64,000 bases of DNA from Beta vulgaris subsp. vulgaris (GCF_026745355.1 NC_079205.1:62544915-62608914), one strand, 5' to 3'; counted from the first letter of the stretch, positions 11,013 to 24,077 are shown. Numbers and translations: made by a program. Notes: a model not told the origin generated them from the letters alone.

Positions 11013-11856
11013 GGGCCTGTTTTCCCCAGCTTATTTTCAGTTCAGTTCAGTTCAGTTCAGTTCAATCAGTTCAGATCAGTTCAGTTCAGTTCAGCTCCAT
11101 TCTTTTATAACCATTTTGTTAAATATTATTATTATGTTGGTTAATATTTATTTTACTAATTACTCTTATTATTATTATTATTTAAATATATATCATTACT
11201 ATTTAAGTATTATTATTATTATTATTGTTGTTGTTGTTGTTTCTATATATTATTATGTTTATTATAGCTTTACTCATTATTATTACTATTATTATTAGGA
11301 GGAACATGGTTTAGGTCTAAGCACAAATAAACCCACTTTTTTTTAGCCCATAAACCAATCAAATCGCGTCAAGATGGTTTATGATGTAATTTTGCGGTCC
11401 AACCCAATCATTATTTTTATTACTAAATATTTTTATATTATTAAATTTAATTATTAAAATAGTAATATTAATTTACTTATTAGATATTATTGTTTATATA
11501 TCATCATCAAGTATTAATATATTAATACAAATAGTATAAAATAATATTATTAATTATCATTATTATCATTAATTATTATTATTATTAATTTATTGATTAT
11601 TAATATTATTATTTATAACTATCATTTAAAATATCCAATATATTATTATTATTCATTATTATTACTTATCATTATAATTATTATTTAATATTCATATTAT
11701 AATTGTTTAAAATATTATTTATATATTTATTACATTCAGTTTATTTCAGTTTAATTTAATTTAATTCAATTCAGTTCAGTTCAGTTCAGTTTAGTTCAGC
11801 TCTGATAAGTTCAGTTCAGATCAGTTCAGCTGTTTTATGCTGAAGAGAACAGACCC
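11013..11856. mobile_element. PIF/Harbinger (Tourist-like) MITE
   Basis: The ends are GGGCCTGTTTTCCCCAGC and an inverted copy ending GAACAGACCC, flanked by TAA (11010-11012 and 11857-11859). Block B at about 32,330 and block D at about 61,420 have the empty site ACTAAACTAAAACATAG. The 844-bp interior is low-complexity (TTATTA runs and CAGTTCAGTT pentamer arrays next to both ends) without a transposase. A relative sits at 28,049-28,875. Confidence 0.88.
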
Positions 11857-11859
11857 TAA

Positions 11860-12483
11860 AACATAGTGAATTACTATGATTATTATGAATTATTTAACAA
11901 TTACAAAAAAATAACAAAAAAAAGAAAAGAAAAGAAGGCAAATTTCCTTAAGTTTCCACGGCAAACCCACACCCACCGCCCATCATCTTCTCTCTCCTTC
12001 TTCTACAATAAGCTTGGAGCCATTGTTGCCCATAACCTAAACTTCATCTCTCTGCAAATTACAGATCACAGATTACAAATTATAGATTAGAGATTATAGA
12101 TTACGGGTTATTCATATTCATCCACTCAAATTTACCTTTCGAGAAAGAAATTGAAGAATTTCCTGGACAATTCCATTAAATCCAAGGTTATTTAAGCTAA
12201 TTACACAGTTATGCTTTAATATTTTAATATTTTCTGTAACTATTTGGATACGAATTCAACAAAATCCATACTTTAGGCTGTTTATATGGTTGAAGTAATA
12301 AAGCTGAGGTTTTAGATTGATTTCTTAGGGTAAAATTCAATAAAGTTTGCAACTTTTAATCTATTTAGCAAATTGTGTGTTTCTTTGCTTGTAGATATTT
12401 ATTACTTGAGTAATTATCTACATTAATTTGCCGAATTGTGGAAGCTTGTTTAGTTCTGTTTTGCGAATCATAATTTTTCACAT
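11860..12483 (+). other. Promoter and 5' UTR region of the F-box gene (block A)
   Basis: Conserved with blocks B and D but without their hAT insertion; ACCCACCGCCCATCATC near 11,970 is the empty hAT site. A CT-rich stretch (about 11,985-12,005) and the donor-like AATCCAAGGTT followed by a long T-rich run ending TTGCTTGTAG (about 12,393) suggest a 5' UTR intron. This is inference. Confidence 0.5.
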
Positions 12484-13882
12484 ATGGATTGTCTGAATAA
12501 ACAAGAAAGATGGATGTCAAAATGTAAGGCTATTAGTCGTAGTAAATTGCCTGAGCTACCAGATGAAATTTGGATTCAGATTATGTTGAAACTGCCTATT
12601 AAGTCTCTTCATATATGCAAATGTGTATCCAAGACATGGCACTCGCATGTCTTGCACATTTTCGACACCCAGAAGGGATTAGAGCTTCCTCCTTGTGGCA
12701 TTTTATTCGAAATTATGCGTACTCCTGGTGATTTTGGTTATGATAATGAGAATGATGTAAAGCGAGAGTTCGATTTGGGTTATTTATCCCTTGGTGACTA
12801 CAAGATTACAAAGTGGTCAAAGGATGATCAAACCGAAAGTGCTACCCTAGAGATGACTGACCATCAAAATACCCATGGAGATTATCATAATGGTAATGCT
12901 AGTGGATTGTTGCTGGGTAACTTAACTATAAAATTTGGCGGCTGGATCTCAAATGCCAAAAAATACAGGTTATGGAACATGCACCGTGGCTTGATGCTTA
13001 GCATCGTCGATTCTCATAATTATAATGTATACAATCCTGCCACCAATGAAGTTTTTGTCCTACCTAAGTCTCCTTCTCAACTTTCCAGATATCAACCCAC
13101 TGAGCTAGCAACCATCATTAATTTTTCAGATTGTCTCTTTTCTACTGAATGTAATTTAGTGTCATTAGTTTTTCCAAGGACACAAGAACAGAGAAAAGCA
13201 TGGTATTGGTTGAGATTTATTCTTCTAACAAGCATCAATGGTCTGCGTCAGAGTTCCCGCTTGAAAGGAAGTCTATTTAGAAAGATGGAATGTGTCTGGT
13301 GCTGTGTTTCTGGATAGCACCTTATATTTCATGACGAACAAGAGACATGTTGTGGCAGTTCAATTCCATTCGAGGGACGAAGTAAGCCTTTACTCTATAC
13401 GCCTGCCTTTGTATCAAAAGGGGCTTTGTTGAATCACAATTGGATGTCTCTCAAGGATGTCTTTATCTTTCCAACCGTAAGTTTCCGAACCTATGGATTT
13501 GGAAACACGATGGAAGATCAACAGATTCTGATCCTTGGATCCCGCAGCTTATATTCAAGAAATCGGGTACTTCTGTATGCCAACCACTTGTTGAGAAATT
13601 TTTTCGTCAAGTTGCGAGAGAACATATTTTCCATATATCATAATCATCCGTCTGAGGAACCGGTTGTTTTCATTGACGTGGAATCATCCATCTTTGCATT
13701 CCATCTTTTTAATGGTACTGTGAAAAGATTGCTGAGCTTCTAAGGAAGATATTCTTTTGGTGGGTACTGCCTTCATATATTCTCCATGCTTTGCCTCATT
13801 GAAGCGTCTAAAGCCAACAAATCCAGATCGTTGTGATCAATGTACGAGATATGTATTCTCTTATGGTTTCGCACATTGCTAA
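12484..13882 (+). pseudogene. F-box protein gene, frameshifted (block A copy)
   Basis: F-box proteins are substrate receptors of SCF ubiquitin ligases. The start ATG at 12484 is shared by all copies. The F-box is clear near residues 20-60: LPELPDEIWIQIMLKLPIKS, then CKCVSKTWHSHV. After it comes a domain typical of plant F-box proteins with FNPATNEV-like wording (YNPATNEVFVLP). The frame is good for 277 codons, to 13,317. Single-base changes near 13,160 and 13,255 relative to block B shift the frame; the rest continues at 13,313-13,743, with a last recognisable stop TAA at 13,880-13,882. A full version would be about 460 residues. The breaks could be real or assembly errors. Confidence 0.85.
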
Positions 13883-14560
13883 CTCCGGTTGATTATATCT
13901 GTGTTAATGATGACTTTATATTTTCTTACGTGGGATCTTTGCCTTGTGCAGCTAGTTGACCGAGGATCTTGTCTGATACTTCTGAAGAGGACAACAAAGG
14001 CAACTGAAGAAGACTGATGCATGAGTATTCCTGATATAGCATTCTAGACTTGCTGGTCCAAACTATTTTGAAGGCGCACCTTCATTTTTATGAAGACATT
14101 GAATTATCATCTAATTATACTATATTTGTTTGAACTTTTTTGATATTATGCATTTTTATATATCCAAGACCCGTTGAGATTGGACTCTGTTAATGTAATA
14201 TGGTGAATATGTGATTTTTTTTTCCTTCACAATTGATTGGCCTGGAGAGTGCTTTTCTTGGACCAACAGTCTTGTTCTTAATGTCTAATCATAGGCATTC
14301 CATGAAGAGTTTGAAACTTGAAAGTGATGCTCATCCTTATTCTTGAATGTTGCCTAGTATCTGTTTCTTCTTTGGTTGCTGATATGCTTTTGCGCTGTTA
14401 CAACCATCTTTCCTTCTCTTGTTTCTTGGATTAGTTTTTACCCATTTAGTTCTCGTGATTGGTTCATGGTTTACATCAATTTTATTGTTTGGTTACTATT
14501 CTTTATGGACTACCTAATTATCATGCTACCTAATTTTTTTTGACATATCCTGTCTAACAA
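13883..14560 (+). other. 3' UTR and downstream region of the F-box gene
   Basis: Non-coding T-rich sequence also present after the block B F-box gene (34,990-35,680). I see no other gene in it. Confidence 0.5.
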
Positions 14561-14875
14561 AGACATTCTACTAGATATTTGGACTGCTTCACAAACAACA
14601 TTGGTATGAATTTAAGATGCCAAACCTACGCACAAATTAAAGATGCTTGGGATTTTAGGAAGGCAGAGCTGACTGGCTTGCCCTTTGAGATAATGCTGAT
14701 AAAATGAGTGAGTTATTTTTGGGAAGTGTGCAAAAAAAAAACTGTCAGTCAGGTTATATAACCTTTGCTACCATGATACAAGAAAAAAATGCCAAGGGGA
14801 TGGCTGAAGCTGCAGAAAAAATCGAGGCAAAGATGCTGTCCATGCAAAACTGCTGAGGTCTGTCCTTACTTTTAT
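14561..14875 (+). other. Conserved exon-like segment of unknown origin (block A)
   Basis: Codon-like conservation with 35,690-35,970 in block B. Short peptide stretches such as CQTYAQIKDAWDFRKAEL and EKNAKGMAEAAEK can be read, but in different frames with stops between. It may be exon debris of a gene upstream of the XDH fragment; I do not recognise the family. Confidence 0.35.
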
Positions 14876-16303
14876 GTTTTAGTCATTTTGGGTCATGTCA
14901 TACATTGTATGGTATATCCTTCTGACATAAGTTTTATGAACTCAGATTCCCTGTGATTTAAACTCAACCTCAGCTGCTCGGTGCTATTGTATGTTCTCTG
15001 GTAACTACCTTGGGGTAATGCTCACCTGTTTTTCTTTTTTCTTTGGCATAGCTGATAGTAACATTTATGAACACTTTGTTAATACTTGAGAACCATTTTT
15101 GAGCCAAGGATTTCCAGTTCAAACTACAACTGTTGGAAAAGGCTTAGGCATCTGTGTATGTTGTTCCCACTTAATCACTGATCTAGCTTTCTTGACTTTC
15201 CCTGAAATTTCAGTACCAATTGGTGGCTTATTAATAATCCTTTTCTGCCTACATATTTCAGAGGATAAAGTTTTACTACTTGTACTTATTACATGTGTTA
15301 GATTAAGAAGGCGAGCTACAGAAAATTCCTTATGAGATTGACTTGAAACCCTAATTGGGAATGAACAAAGTCTGTGCTCTTTGCCTCGCAGCATAGGTTT
15401 AGGGTTGTTCAGCTGTTTAGCTTGTGCTCTCTAATATAAGAGTTTCTTGTGGAGAAGTTGCTTTTGGAGTGTTACTCTCAACTGATTTTGATCTACACTA
15501 GTGGTGTCATTGTTGGAGGTCTTGAAGCACTATGTAGTTCTTGTGCTCCACACCTGAAATTGTTGGTGCTGTCATGTTATTGCGGAACAATAGTTCCCTG
15601 ATCTTGCTGCTTCCACTCTCTCTCATTGGACTATAACTCATGTTCTCCGATAGTGTAGCTGTAGCTGATATTATGGTTAAACTCGAGAATAAGCATGGGA
15701 ATGCTCCTTATATTTGTTAGAATATTTTGAAGCACAAGGTGTGCAAGGTGTTAACATGCTAGAGAAACTGGCGTTTAATTTAGCAGACATAGGAACAAGA
15801 CTCGGGAATCCTACAGTTCCAATGGATACTGGGTAATTCTGTCTTGTGTCATGGTGAGTTAACCCTATTATTTCTGGTTTCTTACGATTATCTGGATCAA
15901 TTATAATACAGGCTCTGGATGAGTAGCTAGAAGATGAACTGCTCTTCATCCTGGGTTCTACTTTTGGTGAAGATGAACAGTATGATATATTTAAATGGCA
16001 GCCAAGCTATACTGTGTGTGTTCTATATTCATTGAGAACATACGTTAAAGTAAGCTGGTTGTTTATCCCCTTTATTCTTTTGCGATAGTGGGAACTGGGA
16101 ATTTGTTTTGGGGGGGGGGGGGGAGGGAAGTCAAACTTTATGCTCCCAAGCATAAGTTGTAGTTTTTGTTTTTCTTCTTTCTGGATTTTTCCTTTTGATG
16201 TTTCACAATCAAGTGCATATATCTTCCTCTCAAATTTTAACGTAAAGCAGAACGGTTTGATTAATCATCAGTCCCTATTAATTAACTTATGTTATCTTTG
16301 AAG
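14876..16303 (+). other. Non-coding stretch upstream of the XDH fragment
   Basis: Block B joins the sequences at about 14,985 and 16,270 nearly directly, so about 1.2 kb is present only here (inserted here or deleted there). It has a 14-base G run at 16,110-16,123. No transposon ends or genes are recognised. Confidence 0.5.
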
Positions 16304-17244
16304 GAATTGTTAGCAAGCTCACATGGCTCACAGTGTGGATTTTGTACTCCTGGATTTGTCATGTCCATGTATGCTTTACTAAGGTCTAGTCAAACTCCTC
16401 CAATTGAGCAGCAAATTGAAGGCTGGCAGGGAACTTGTGTCGCTGCACAGGTTATAGGCCAATTATCGATGCCTTTAGAGTTTTTGCTAAAACTGATGAC
16501 ATGATATACACAGTTGGTAACTCGGCAAGCCAACAAGGCAACGAGTTTATTTGTCCTTCAACTGGTAAACCCTGCTCATGTGGTCAAAAGTCTGATGGGA
16601 ACACTGGCGATATGAAGGAAAGCGGGGCTTGCAGTGAAAGGTACAAAACAGCTTTCTTACAGTGATGTTGATGTAGCAAATACAATGATCGAGAGCTTAT
16701 TTTTCCTCCTGAACTATTGCTAAGGAGATCTTCTTTTTTGAGTTTGAGTGGATTTAATGGACTTAAGTGGTACAGACCTTTGTCACTTCAACTTCTCCTT
16801 GAGTCAAAATCCAAATATCCAGATGCAAGGTTGGTGATTGGTAACACTGAGGTTGGAATTGAAATGAGGTTGAAGAGAATGCAGTATAAAGCTCTTGTAT
16901 CAGTTGCACAGGTACCTGAGTTAAATATTTTAAATGTGAAAGATGATGGATTGGACATAGGAGCTGCTGTGCGAATGTCTGAGCTTCTAAGTGTTTTGAG
17001 GGGAGTTTCTGTAGAGCGTGCTACTCATGAAATATCAACCTGTACTGCTTTCGTTGAGCAAATAAAGTGGTTTGCTGGAACTCAGATTAGAAATGTTGCA
17101 TCTGTAGGTGGGAATATATGCACTGCTAGTCCTATATCAGATTTGAATCCTCTTTGGATGGCAGCTGGAGCAAAGTTTCAAATCATTGATAGCAAGGGAA
17201 ACATTAGAACAGTGTTGGCAGAAGATTTTTTCCTTGGTTATCGC
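16304..17244 (+). pseudogene. XDH: Xanthine dehydrogenase fragment (block A, longest copy)
   Basis: XDH oxidises hypoxanthine and xanthine to urate in purine breakdown. This piece starts at the acceptor-like TTTGAAG and encodes the second half of the [2Fe-2S] domains, with [17 protein letters not shown] and, after a 4-bp deletion and frame change, CRCTGYRPI remnants. It then runs through the linker [12 protein letters not shown] into the FAD-binding domain: LVIGNTEVGIEMRLKRMQYK, QIKWFAGTQIRNVASVGGNI, TASPISDLNPLWMAAGA and FFLGYR. Similarity stops after FFLGYR. Plant XDH is about 1,360 residues; the N-terminus and the whole molybdenum domain are missing. Frameshifts near 16,420 and 16,490-16,680 break it. 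Confidence 0.92.
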
Positions 17245-18580
17245 AATAGCTTCGTTAAACTTGAGATGAGCTCTATTCATCGTCCCAAAAATACTTAAAA
17301 TCGTCAAAAAAAAGTTGAAATTACATCTCTAGTCTTTTCCTTCCTTTTCCCTAAACCACCACCACCTACGTATACGAAATTCTACTACAGAGTAAGCTTA
17401 TGGTTCTTTTGTGCTTTCCATCAGTAATGATTAGCTATGTGATCCCCCTTCTGGCATATAGGCTGAATCAAAATATAGATGATGAACAACTGTAATTTTC
17501 CTTCTTTTACCTATGTTGCAGTGAATTATCACAGAATCTGACATATTCTCATCCTAACAGAAAATGCACTCGCAATTGGTAGATTTAAGTGGTATGTTTT
17601 CTTCATTAAGTTTCCCTTCTCTATTTTTATCACAAACTAACAAAGGCCTCTAATACCAAGTTTGGAGGACAGTTTAAAGTAGTGACACTTGCTTACTTTA
17701 AACTTGTTACCTTTGCTAATTGCTTTCCAAATTACAGAAATGATAATTGTGCTTAATGTATTACTTTTTATACACTTTTTTATAACAGACGTGAGAACTA
17801 GAGAGTGTGATGAGTTATTGAAAATTTCCTGCATTGCTATAAGATCAGTAACATATATAAAGTTGAAAACTGGAGATCGAGGAGGTAAAGAGGTTGTCAA
17901 AGTTCTCGAGATCATATTTATATTAAATAATAATATAGGCTCTTGATCGTAATTTTTAATTCTTGTATGCAGGAAATAAAGGCATATGTCAGACATCCTA
18001 AAAAATGAAAATTGATTATAATTCTTGTATGCCATTTATTTTATGTCTTTTAGTTAGTCCAATCTATGGTGCATCTATCCTAAATTAACAAGAACACATT
18101 CATAACATCCAAACCATTCTTGGATGCCATTTATTGAATCTTGGTTTTCTTACCAGGCACATACGATACACCAATTGGCTATGAAAAATTTCGAGAACCT
18201 ATGGACACACACTACACAGTGATGATAATGAACCAGAACCCAAAGTTGTAAGGAGGGGAAGACTGCCAACGAAGAATTCAATTCAAAGAGACCAACAGGC
18301 AACAGGTAGACCTCCACTAGAGAGGGGCTACCTCTGACTTTCCTGAACAACTGCTGGTGGAACTACAAATCCATCTACAACAGTAACAACTTTTACTTCT
18401 GTGTGTTTTAGTTATGAAGAAAGTTTTGTTGCGTTTATACAGCTCAAAATAGTAACAGCAACTACAACAGTAACAACGTTTACTTCTACATCTAGAATTC
18501 TGAAAGTGATATAAGGTCTACAACTTGTGTTACCTTCCTTTTTCATGTTACCTTATAGATCATTATTCAAGTAAGACTGA
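17245..18580. other. Unassigned intergenic region
   Basis: No transposon ends or clear gene. A plus-strand stretch at about 18,170-18,330 reads as a basic, proline-containing peptide (HSDDNEPEPKVVRRGR), and its 18-base core CACAGTGATGATAATGAA recurs at 18,589-18,606. This could be exon debris; I do not recognise it. Confidence 0.4.
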
Positions 18581-18616
18581 AATAGGACACACAGTGATGA
18601 TAATGAAATGGAATCC

Positions 18617-21600
18617 TCAGCCCGAACTAACGGACGAAGAATCTTCAGCCTCGTCTGATGTGGCATACACAGCGTCCCCATTCGCTCCAGCTTCTCGATT
18701 GAGCATTTTAATGTATCCTTTCTTCCTCAGCTTCTCCTTGGCCAGTCGCCTCAGCTTCTTCTCCTTTTTCTCCTGAGCAATCTGTTCATCTTCCTCCTCT
18801 ACATCCTCATCTTCTTGTTCGTCATCTTCACCTTCTTTCTCTTTCTTGCCTTTTTGTCTTCATTACTCTACGCATTTGAAAGAATCAAGATGTACTTATC
18901 AATTAGTACAACACAAGAAGGGGATTTAACAGCAGTAAATTATCAGTGCGCACTTGACTTTTGAACTTCTAAAGCTCAGATATCTTAAACTAAGAATACC
19001 TATAAACTATAAGCAGAACAAAATTGATTTTTCTGAGCTGTCTGCAGCTTTTCCAAAGGATGATATAGACAAAGTAACAGTCTTTAGAAACTTACTTGAA
19101 GCTTCTCCAGATCCTCCAGGAAATCCAGCTTTTCAAGGTCTGCCACAGAAAAATCACAATTACCAACATATATAGATCTGATAAAATGGGACTGATAACT
19201 GGAAACCACACAGGTCTATATCAGCTGGAACAATACGCCTTAGCAAATGACGACCAAATAATTCGTGCAGTGGATATGGCTAGGCATGGGCTGATGCAAG
19301 TAAGCAACGCTACACCTTGGCAACACGCAATACATGTTACCCCCGTACCTCCATCTTGAATTTTTCATCCGTCTTGTTCAGAAGAGGGAGGAGATCAACC
19401 GATTAACAGTCTTAAGTCTCTTAACACAGCAGATAAAAATGTGAAACAAAGTATCGAAGAGGCCCCAACTATTGAGAAACGAACAGCACAAGACCCTTTC
19501 CATAGTGGCATATTGCAAAACCAGGAGGTTAGCACCTTTTAAAACATCCTTGGTGATAGTGAAAGAGAATAAAGTACCTCTTTCTGGATTCCATTGCACT
19601 TTCTTCTCCCTGCATGTTGTGCGGCTTGTGCCTGTAAAGTAACTTGTCAACCAACCTTGAGAGTAATAAACTAAGTTATTTTCCTTTTCAACAAAAGGTG
19701 TTCACTAACCTTCAAGAAGTTCTTCAGGAAAATAGCCATGTTCAAGTTTTATATAGTCAGTAAGTTTAGCCTTGGCCTTATCAGAGTACCTCTCAATATC
19801 CACCGTATCTTCTTCTGAGATGACAACCCACAAAGTAATTACGATTCTTCATCCAACAAATAGGCATAAATGCACAATCAAATTTAAATCAAGCTTTTGT
19901 AATTGTGATCCCTTTTATTTCAAAAGATGAAAGGTTTTCTCATCTAAAAGCATTAACCAAATGACAAAACCTCACATTGAAACCCGACTAACTAGTTGCC
20001 TCAAAAGTGATCACAATGTTTACATCACATGAGGATCAACCATGTACTGCACTGTAGAATAGCAAGGATTAATGATATATTGTTCGAATGGAAGTCCTGA
20101 TAGATGGATGAGATTAAATACTACTGCTTAGATTAAGGATTATTGAGGGTTAATTTTGATGACACTGAAGCTTCAACAACTGATTGTGTGCATGAATGAG
20201 TAATGACTACCAACTATCACGACATTGGACGACAAAAGGAAGATATACAAACACAGAAAACCAGGTAAACTTATCTACAACTTGGCCTTGAAAGACACAG
20301 CAACCACAAACATGGTCAAACAAGGCGGGACTTCCTAAAATTCTTGGATTAATCCACTCATCCAAAGCTAACAATTTACTCGTTCAATTATAGCAACAAG
20401 CTAAGTTGGAATTAATTATCTGAATTCATTTACATCATTCATATGTACAAACAGCTTAAAAACTCCTTAAAGATGACGCTGAAGCCTAGAAGGTGTCCTA
20501 ATGTAAAATAAATTGAACACCATTAATACTTCCATCAATTATAATCACTCTTAATATATCTGCACTAGATGACTGAACAGACCAAAACTAGTCCATTTTA
20601 GCAATCATCATGGATTCTTCAAAGTGTATATGGACTATAAAGGGGGAAAACAATGTTCTCTAAAATTCTTGTATTTAACACTGATGTCTTATCATGTATG
20701 TGAGCAAGAAGCAACTATCATATTAAGTGATATTTGAAATTGTGACCATCTTTTGGAATGAAAGGAGTAAAAGATACAAAGTTTCAGTCAATGATTTTAA
20801 CTTTTTATCTACCTTAAACCCCCAATAGCTCTCAAGAGACATAATACACAAATGAAAAGAGAGCAAAGAGGGAGGATAGGAATTATGCCTGTTAACAGCA
20901 GAAGTGAAATTATCTAAATCCCCATCATAGTGTTTTGTGGTCTTATATATGTTTTCAGGTTATAGTACTTAAGTCAAAATGTGCAGATACATACTCTCAG
21001 ACGCTTCGATCTCATTGAAGTTGTACACTTTAAAATTAGAAACACAAGCACCAAAGAAAAAAAATGCAGCAAACTAATTACTACCTGAGGCTGTTTCTCC
21101 AAGGTTGTAGGGTGAGGTGCGATAGAAATTCCGCAACCTATGATTATGTACTGCTAATTCCTTCTCTTCAGGAACGTTGTTTCTATCAGGTAGCTCAATA
21201 TCCTGTAACCCAAAAGACCAAGCACATCATCTATCAAAAGGCTCCGGTGAGTAATATATGTTGAGAGATATCAAACATTCTAACAGAACATATTAATGTT
21301 AGAAACAAGGGGGATAGAGAAAAAGATATCAACACAGGTAAATAAGTCAAACAACTGACTAGCACAAAAAAAATGCTTCTCTCGGCAGCACCCCCTCCCA
21401 ACACACACGTACAGAAAACTTAGGGGTACGTAGAATGTAGTCACGCGCATAATGAGCTTAACCAAAACCAGCAAGTTCTTTCAACCATTTAAAGCTATAT
21501 GACTATACGCACACGAGTTAAAATCTTATGTGAGCCATTTCTGTCGAGCAAATTCACATTACTAATTACACAAAGAGAGGGCAGTTTCAAGAAGGTTACA

Positions 21601-21831
21601 GCGGGCTTAAGTGATTAAATTTTTAAAGAAAAAGATTCTGCCTTTCTGCAAAGAAAGCACCCGGCAGAAGTGATATCCATGAAAATCAAGATTCTGTTGT
21701 GTCAAAAGAGACAGAAAGATAATAAATCAGGTCAATTGACTCACAGGATAAAGTACGAAAGGCTCTTGCTTTGCAAACTTGTAGTCACTTCCACCGAAAC
21801 CTCTTCCACGACCTCGACCTCTAAATGCCAT
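18617..21831 (-). CDS. DNA-directed RNA polymerase III subunit RPC7-like (RPC31 homologue)
   Basis: A subunit of the nuclear enzyme that transcribes tRNA and 5S rRNA genes; RPC31-type subunits act in initiation with two partner subunits. Minus-strand exons: 21745-21831, 21085-21202, 19710-19814, 19578-19631, 19096-19139 and 18617-18867, with GT..AG borders and matching phases. The ATG abuts its acceptor. The start is the family signature MAFRGRGRGRGFGG, then KFAKQEPFVLYP and DIELPD; the middle has IERYSDKAK, FPEELLEG and REKKVQWNPER, followed by LEKLDFLEDLEKLQ and a Glu/Asp-rich tail. The coding total of 659 bases is one short of a multiple of three. One extra A in the A run near 18,850-18,855 would open the acidic tail, about 219 residues in all. 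The basic end after the acidic run is unlike RPC7 proteins I know. Confidence 0.8.
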
Positions 21832-23966
21832 CTATCAAAGAAAAAAGCCGGGAACTATTAGGTTTTTTAAAAATAAATACAATCTCTACAAAGAGATGAA
21901 ACCAATTAATTAACGAGATAGCAAAATGGAAGCAAAAAGGCTAAACAGATCGATAAAATACACACTAGAATCAGAGAAAAATTGAGAACGAGAGAAAAGT
22001 TGCAAATTGCAATAAGGGGGAGGGGGTTATACACTTATACTATGTCAAGAAATCATATAAACCATTTTGATGGCCGCATTAAAGCTGTGAGATTGGAAAA
22101 ACAGGCCACTATAATACAACTACAAGCAAAAAAATTCAAAAAGCAAAAATCAAACACTTCTAATAATAACAATTCATGAAGCAGAGAATTTGGGCTCTAA
22201 ACTAGAGAAGCGAAGAATTGAAAAGGCACAGATGAATAAAAATCCTAATTTGAGTCCTTAGTTTCAGAAACGAATTCATAAACCGCTAGTCAATTTGAAT
22301 AATAAAAAAAAAAAACAGCAAACAATTCATGAAGCAGATTAATTGGGTTCCTATAGCGATTGAAACAAGTGAAAAACAATAGATAATTATACAAGCAAAA
22401 AATTCAAAAACAATGTTGGCAAATTCACACCAGCAACTAACATTCAGGCTTCCATGCTTTCAAGAACCTGAGCTTCTAATGGTGGATAAGAGAGAAAATA
22501 TAGTTTGAGTGTCTGTAGAATGAACAATTTCTGTAGACGTAAAAGGGCACAAAATTGAGTGGTGACCACTAGTGAGGAGGAAAGAGGGGAAGAAGCGTAA
22601 ACCAAAGGCCGTTACTCATTTACTGTACAAGAAAATAAAAACTTGAAAAACACTGTTCATGAAGTAGAGGCTTTAAAAGTGTAAAAACTTAATGATCATC
22701 GACCAATTGAACACAAAAATGAATTTTTGATAAAATGATAACCGCCACCATCAATTCTGAATAGGTTAGATATCCTTGATCAAGAAACAGAATTGCATTA
22801 GATGTCATGATATTCAAACCAAAACCATTACTTCTCATTTCCTCATAAGCTAGCACCACAAACATTACATGGATGTAACACTTATGAGATCCTACTGACA
22901 ATATCTAATATAATTCAAAATACTTTAAGCCAACAAAATCAATTTAAAGTACAATCCACATTATAGGAAAATTACTTCCAATCATATTTTCACAAGTTAG
23001 GAATGCATTAGATCATGATTTTCAAATTAAAATTATCACTCTCTTGTTTTCTCATCACATAGCATCACAAAGATTTTCGTTCACAAAACACAAATACGCA
23101 TAACGAAAGCATACGAATTAATCGAGCCTTGATAAAAATCAACAAACTATATCGTAAACAATCCTTTTTCTCCCTTTTCACTCTATTCATAGTCCATAAA
23201 CACAAATTGGTAAAAAATTTGATAGGGGCTATAATAGTTTATAATCAACTAAGATGACAGGTCATTCATCCCTGATTTCCAGCCACAACAGTAAGTGAGT
23301 ACGTTTGAGCCAGGAAAGGGAGGATGCATATTACGAATTAAAAGTTCGGATCCTATCAAACTAATACTTTGCGTATAAAAACTTTGTCCTCACATACGAC
23401 TAGCAATGAAAATTCGTTTTCGCATATGATAGTTCAGAATCAAAGTTCTAACTATTATAAAGCACAACTGTAACTAATTTTGTTCAATTCGAGCTTCCGA
23501 ATTGATTATAGACAATAAACACACTTATCCTTCAATAAGCACTGAACTGGAACGTAAATTGCTGATATGAAAGCAAAACTAGCATTCAAGATCACATTGA
23601 CAAGCAGCGAAAATGAAAATTTCTGCACCAAAATTGCAGAACTTCTCTTCATTATATAACTCCTTTAATTGATGATCACTAGCATTCAGATCACATTGAC
23701 AAGCAAAACGAATGATCATGCTACTCAAATTTGAACTTACTCAAATTGAAAACAATGCTGACATGAAATTTGTGACAATCATATAAAAACTAGACCTCAA
23801 CTTAGAAAATTTTCGTCAACTTTTGACAATCGAGGAAATTTAATCAAATAATAATAAAGCGTCGTTCATAAACCTAAATTAATTGCGGTAAATCAAAACA
23901 AGTAGTTCGAGTAATCAAAACAAAAGTTAATACGATCTCATAAATCAACTAATCTATCAATTATAC
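21832..23966 (-). other. 5' UTR intron of the RPC7-like gene (predicted)
   Basis: Bounded by a donor-like GAG|GTATAATTG at 23,966 and the acceptor TTTGATAG next to the ATG at 21,831. It is AT-rich with no open frame or transposon that I recognise. A long first intron in the 5' UTR is common in plant housekeeping genes. Confidence 0.5.
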
Positions 23967-24050
23967 CTCTGTTATGTTGTGAAGCTGAATTTCACTGCTG
24001 CGTCAGAGAAAGAGAATCTAGAGAGAGAAAGGTTTTAGGAATTGAATGAA
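23967..24050 (-). other. Predicted 5' UTR exon of the RPC7-like gene
   Basis: CT-rich on the minus strand (TTTCTCTCTCTAGATTCTC), lying between a TATA box and a good splice donor. The upstream limit is estimated from a start about 30 bases after the TATA box. Confidence 0.5.
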
Positions 24051-24077
24051 TTATTACAAGGAAAGAGAGAGAGGGTT

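Noticed and set aside
16110..16123. G-quadruplex or regulatory role for the 14-base G run
   Set aside because: A single homopolymer run in non-coding sequence, and prone to assembly error; no support.
22000..23960. Additional genes in the long region before the RPC7 start codon
   Set aside because: All frames are short and without recognisable domains; the region fits a 5' UTR intron.
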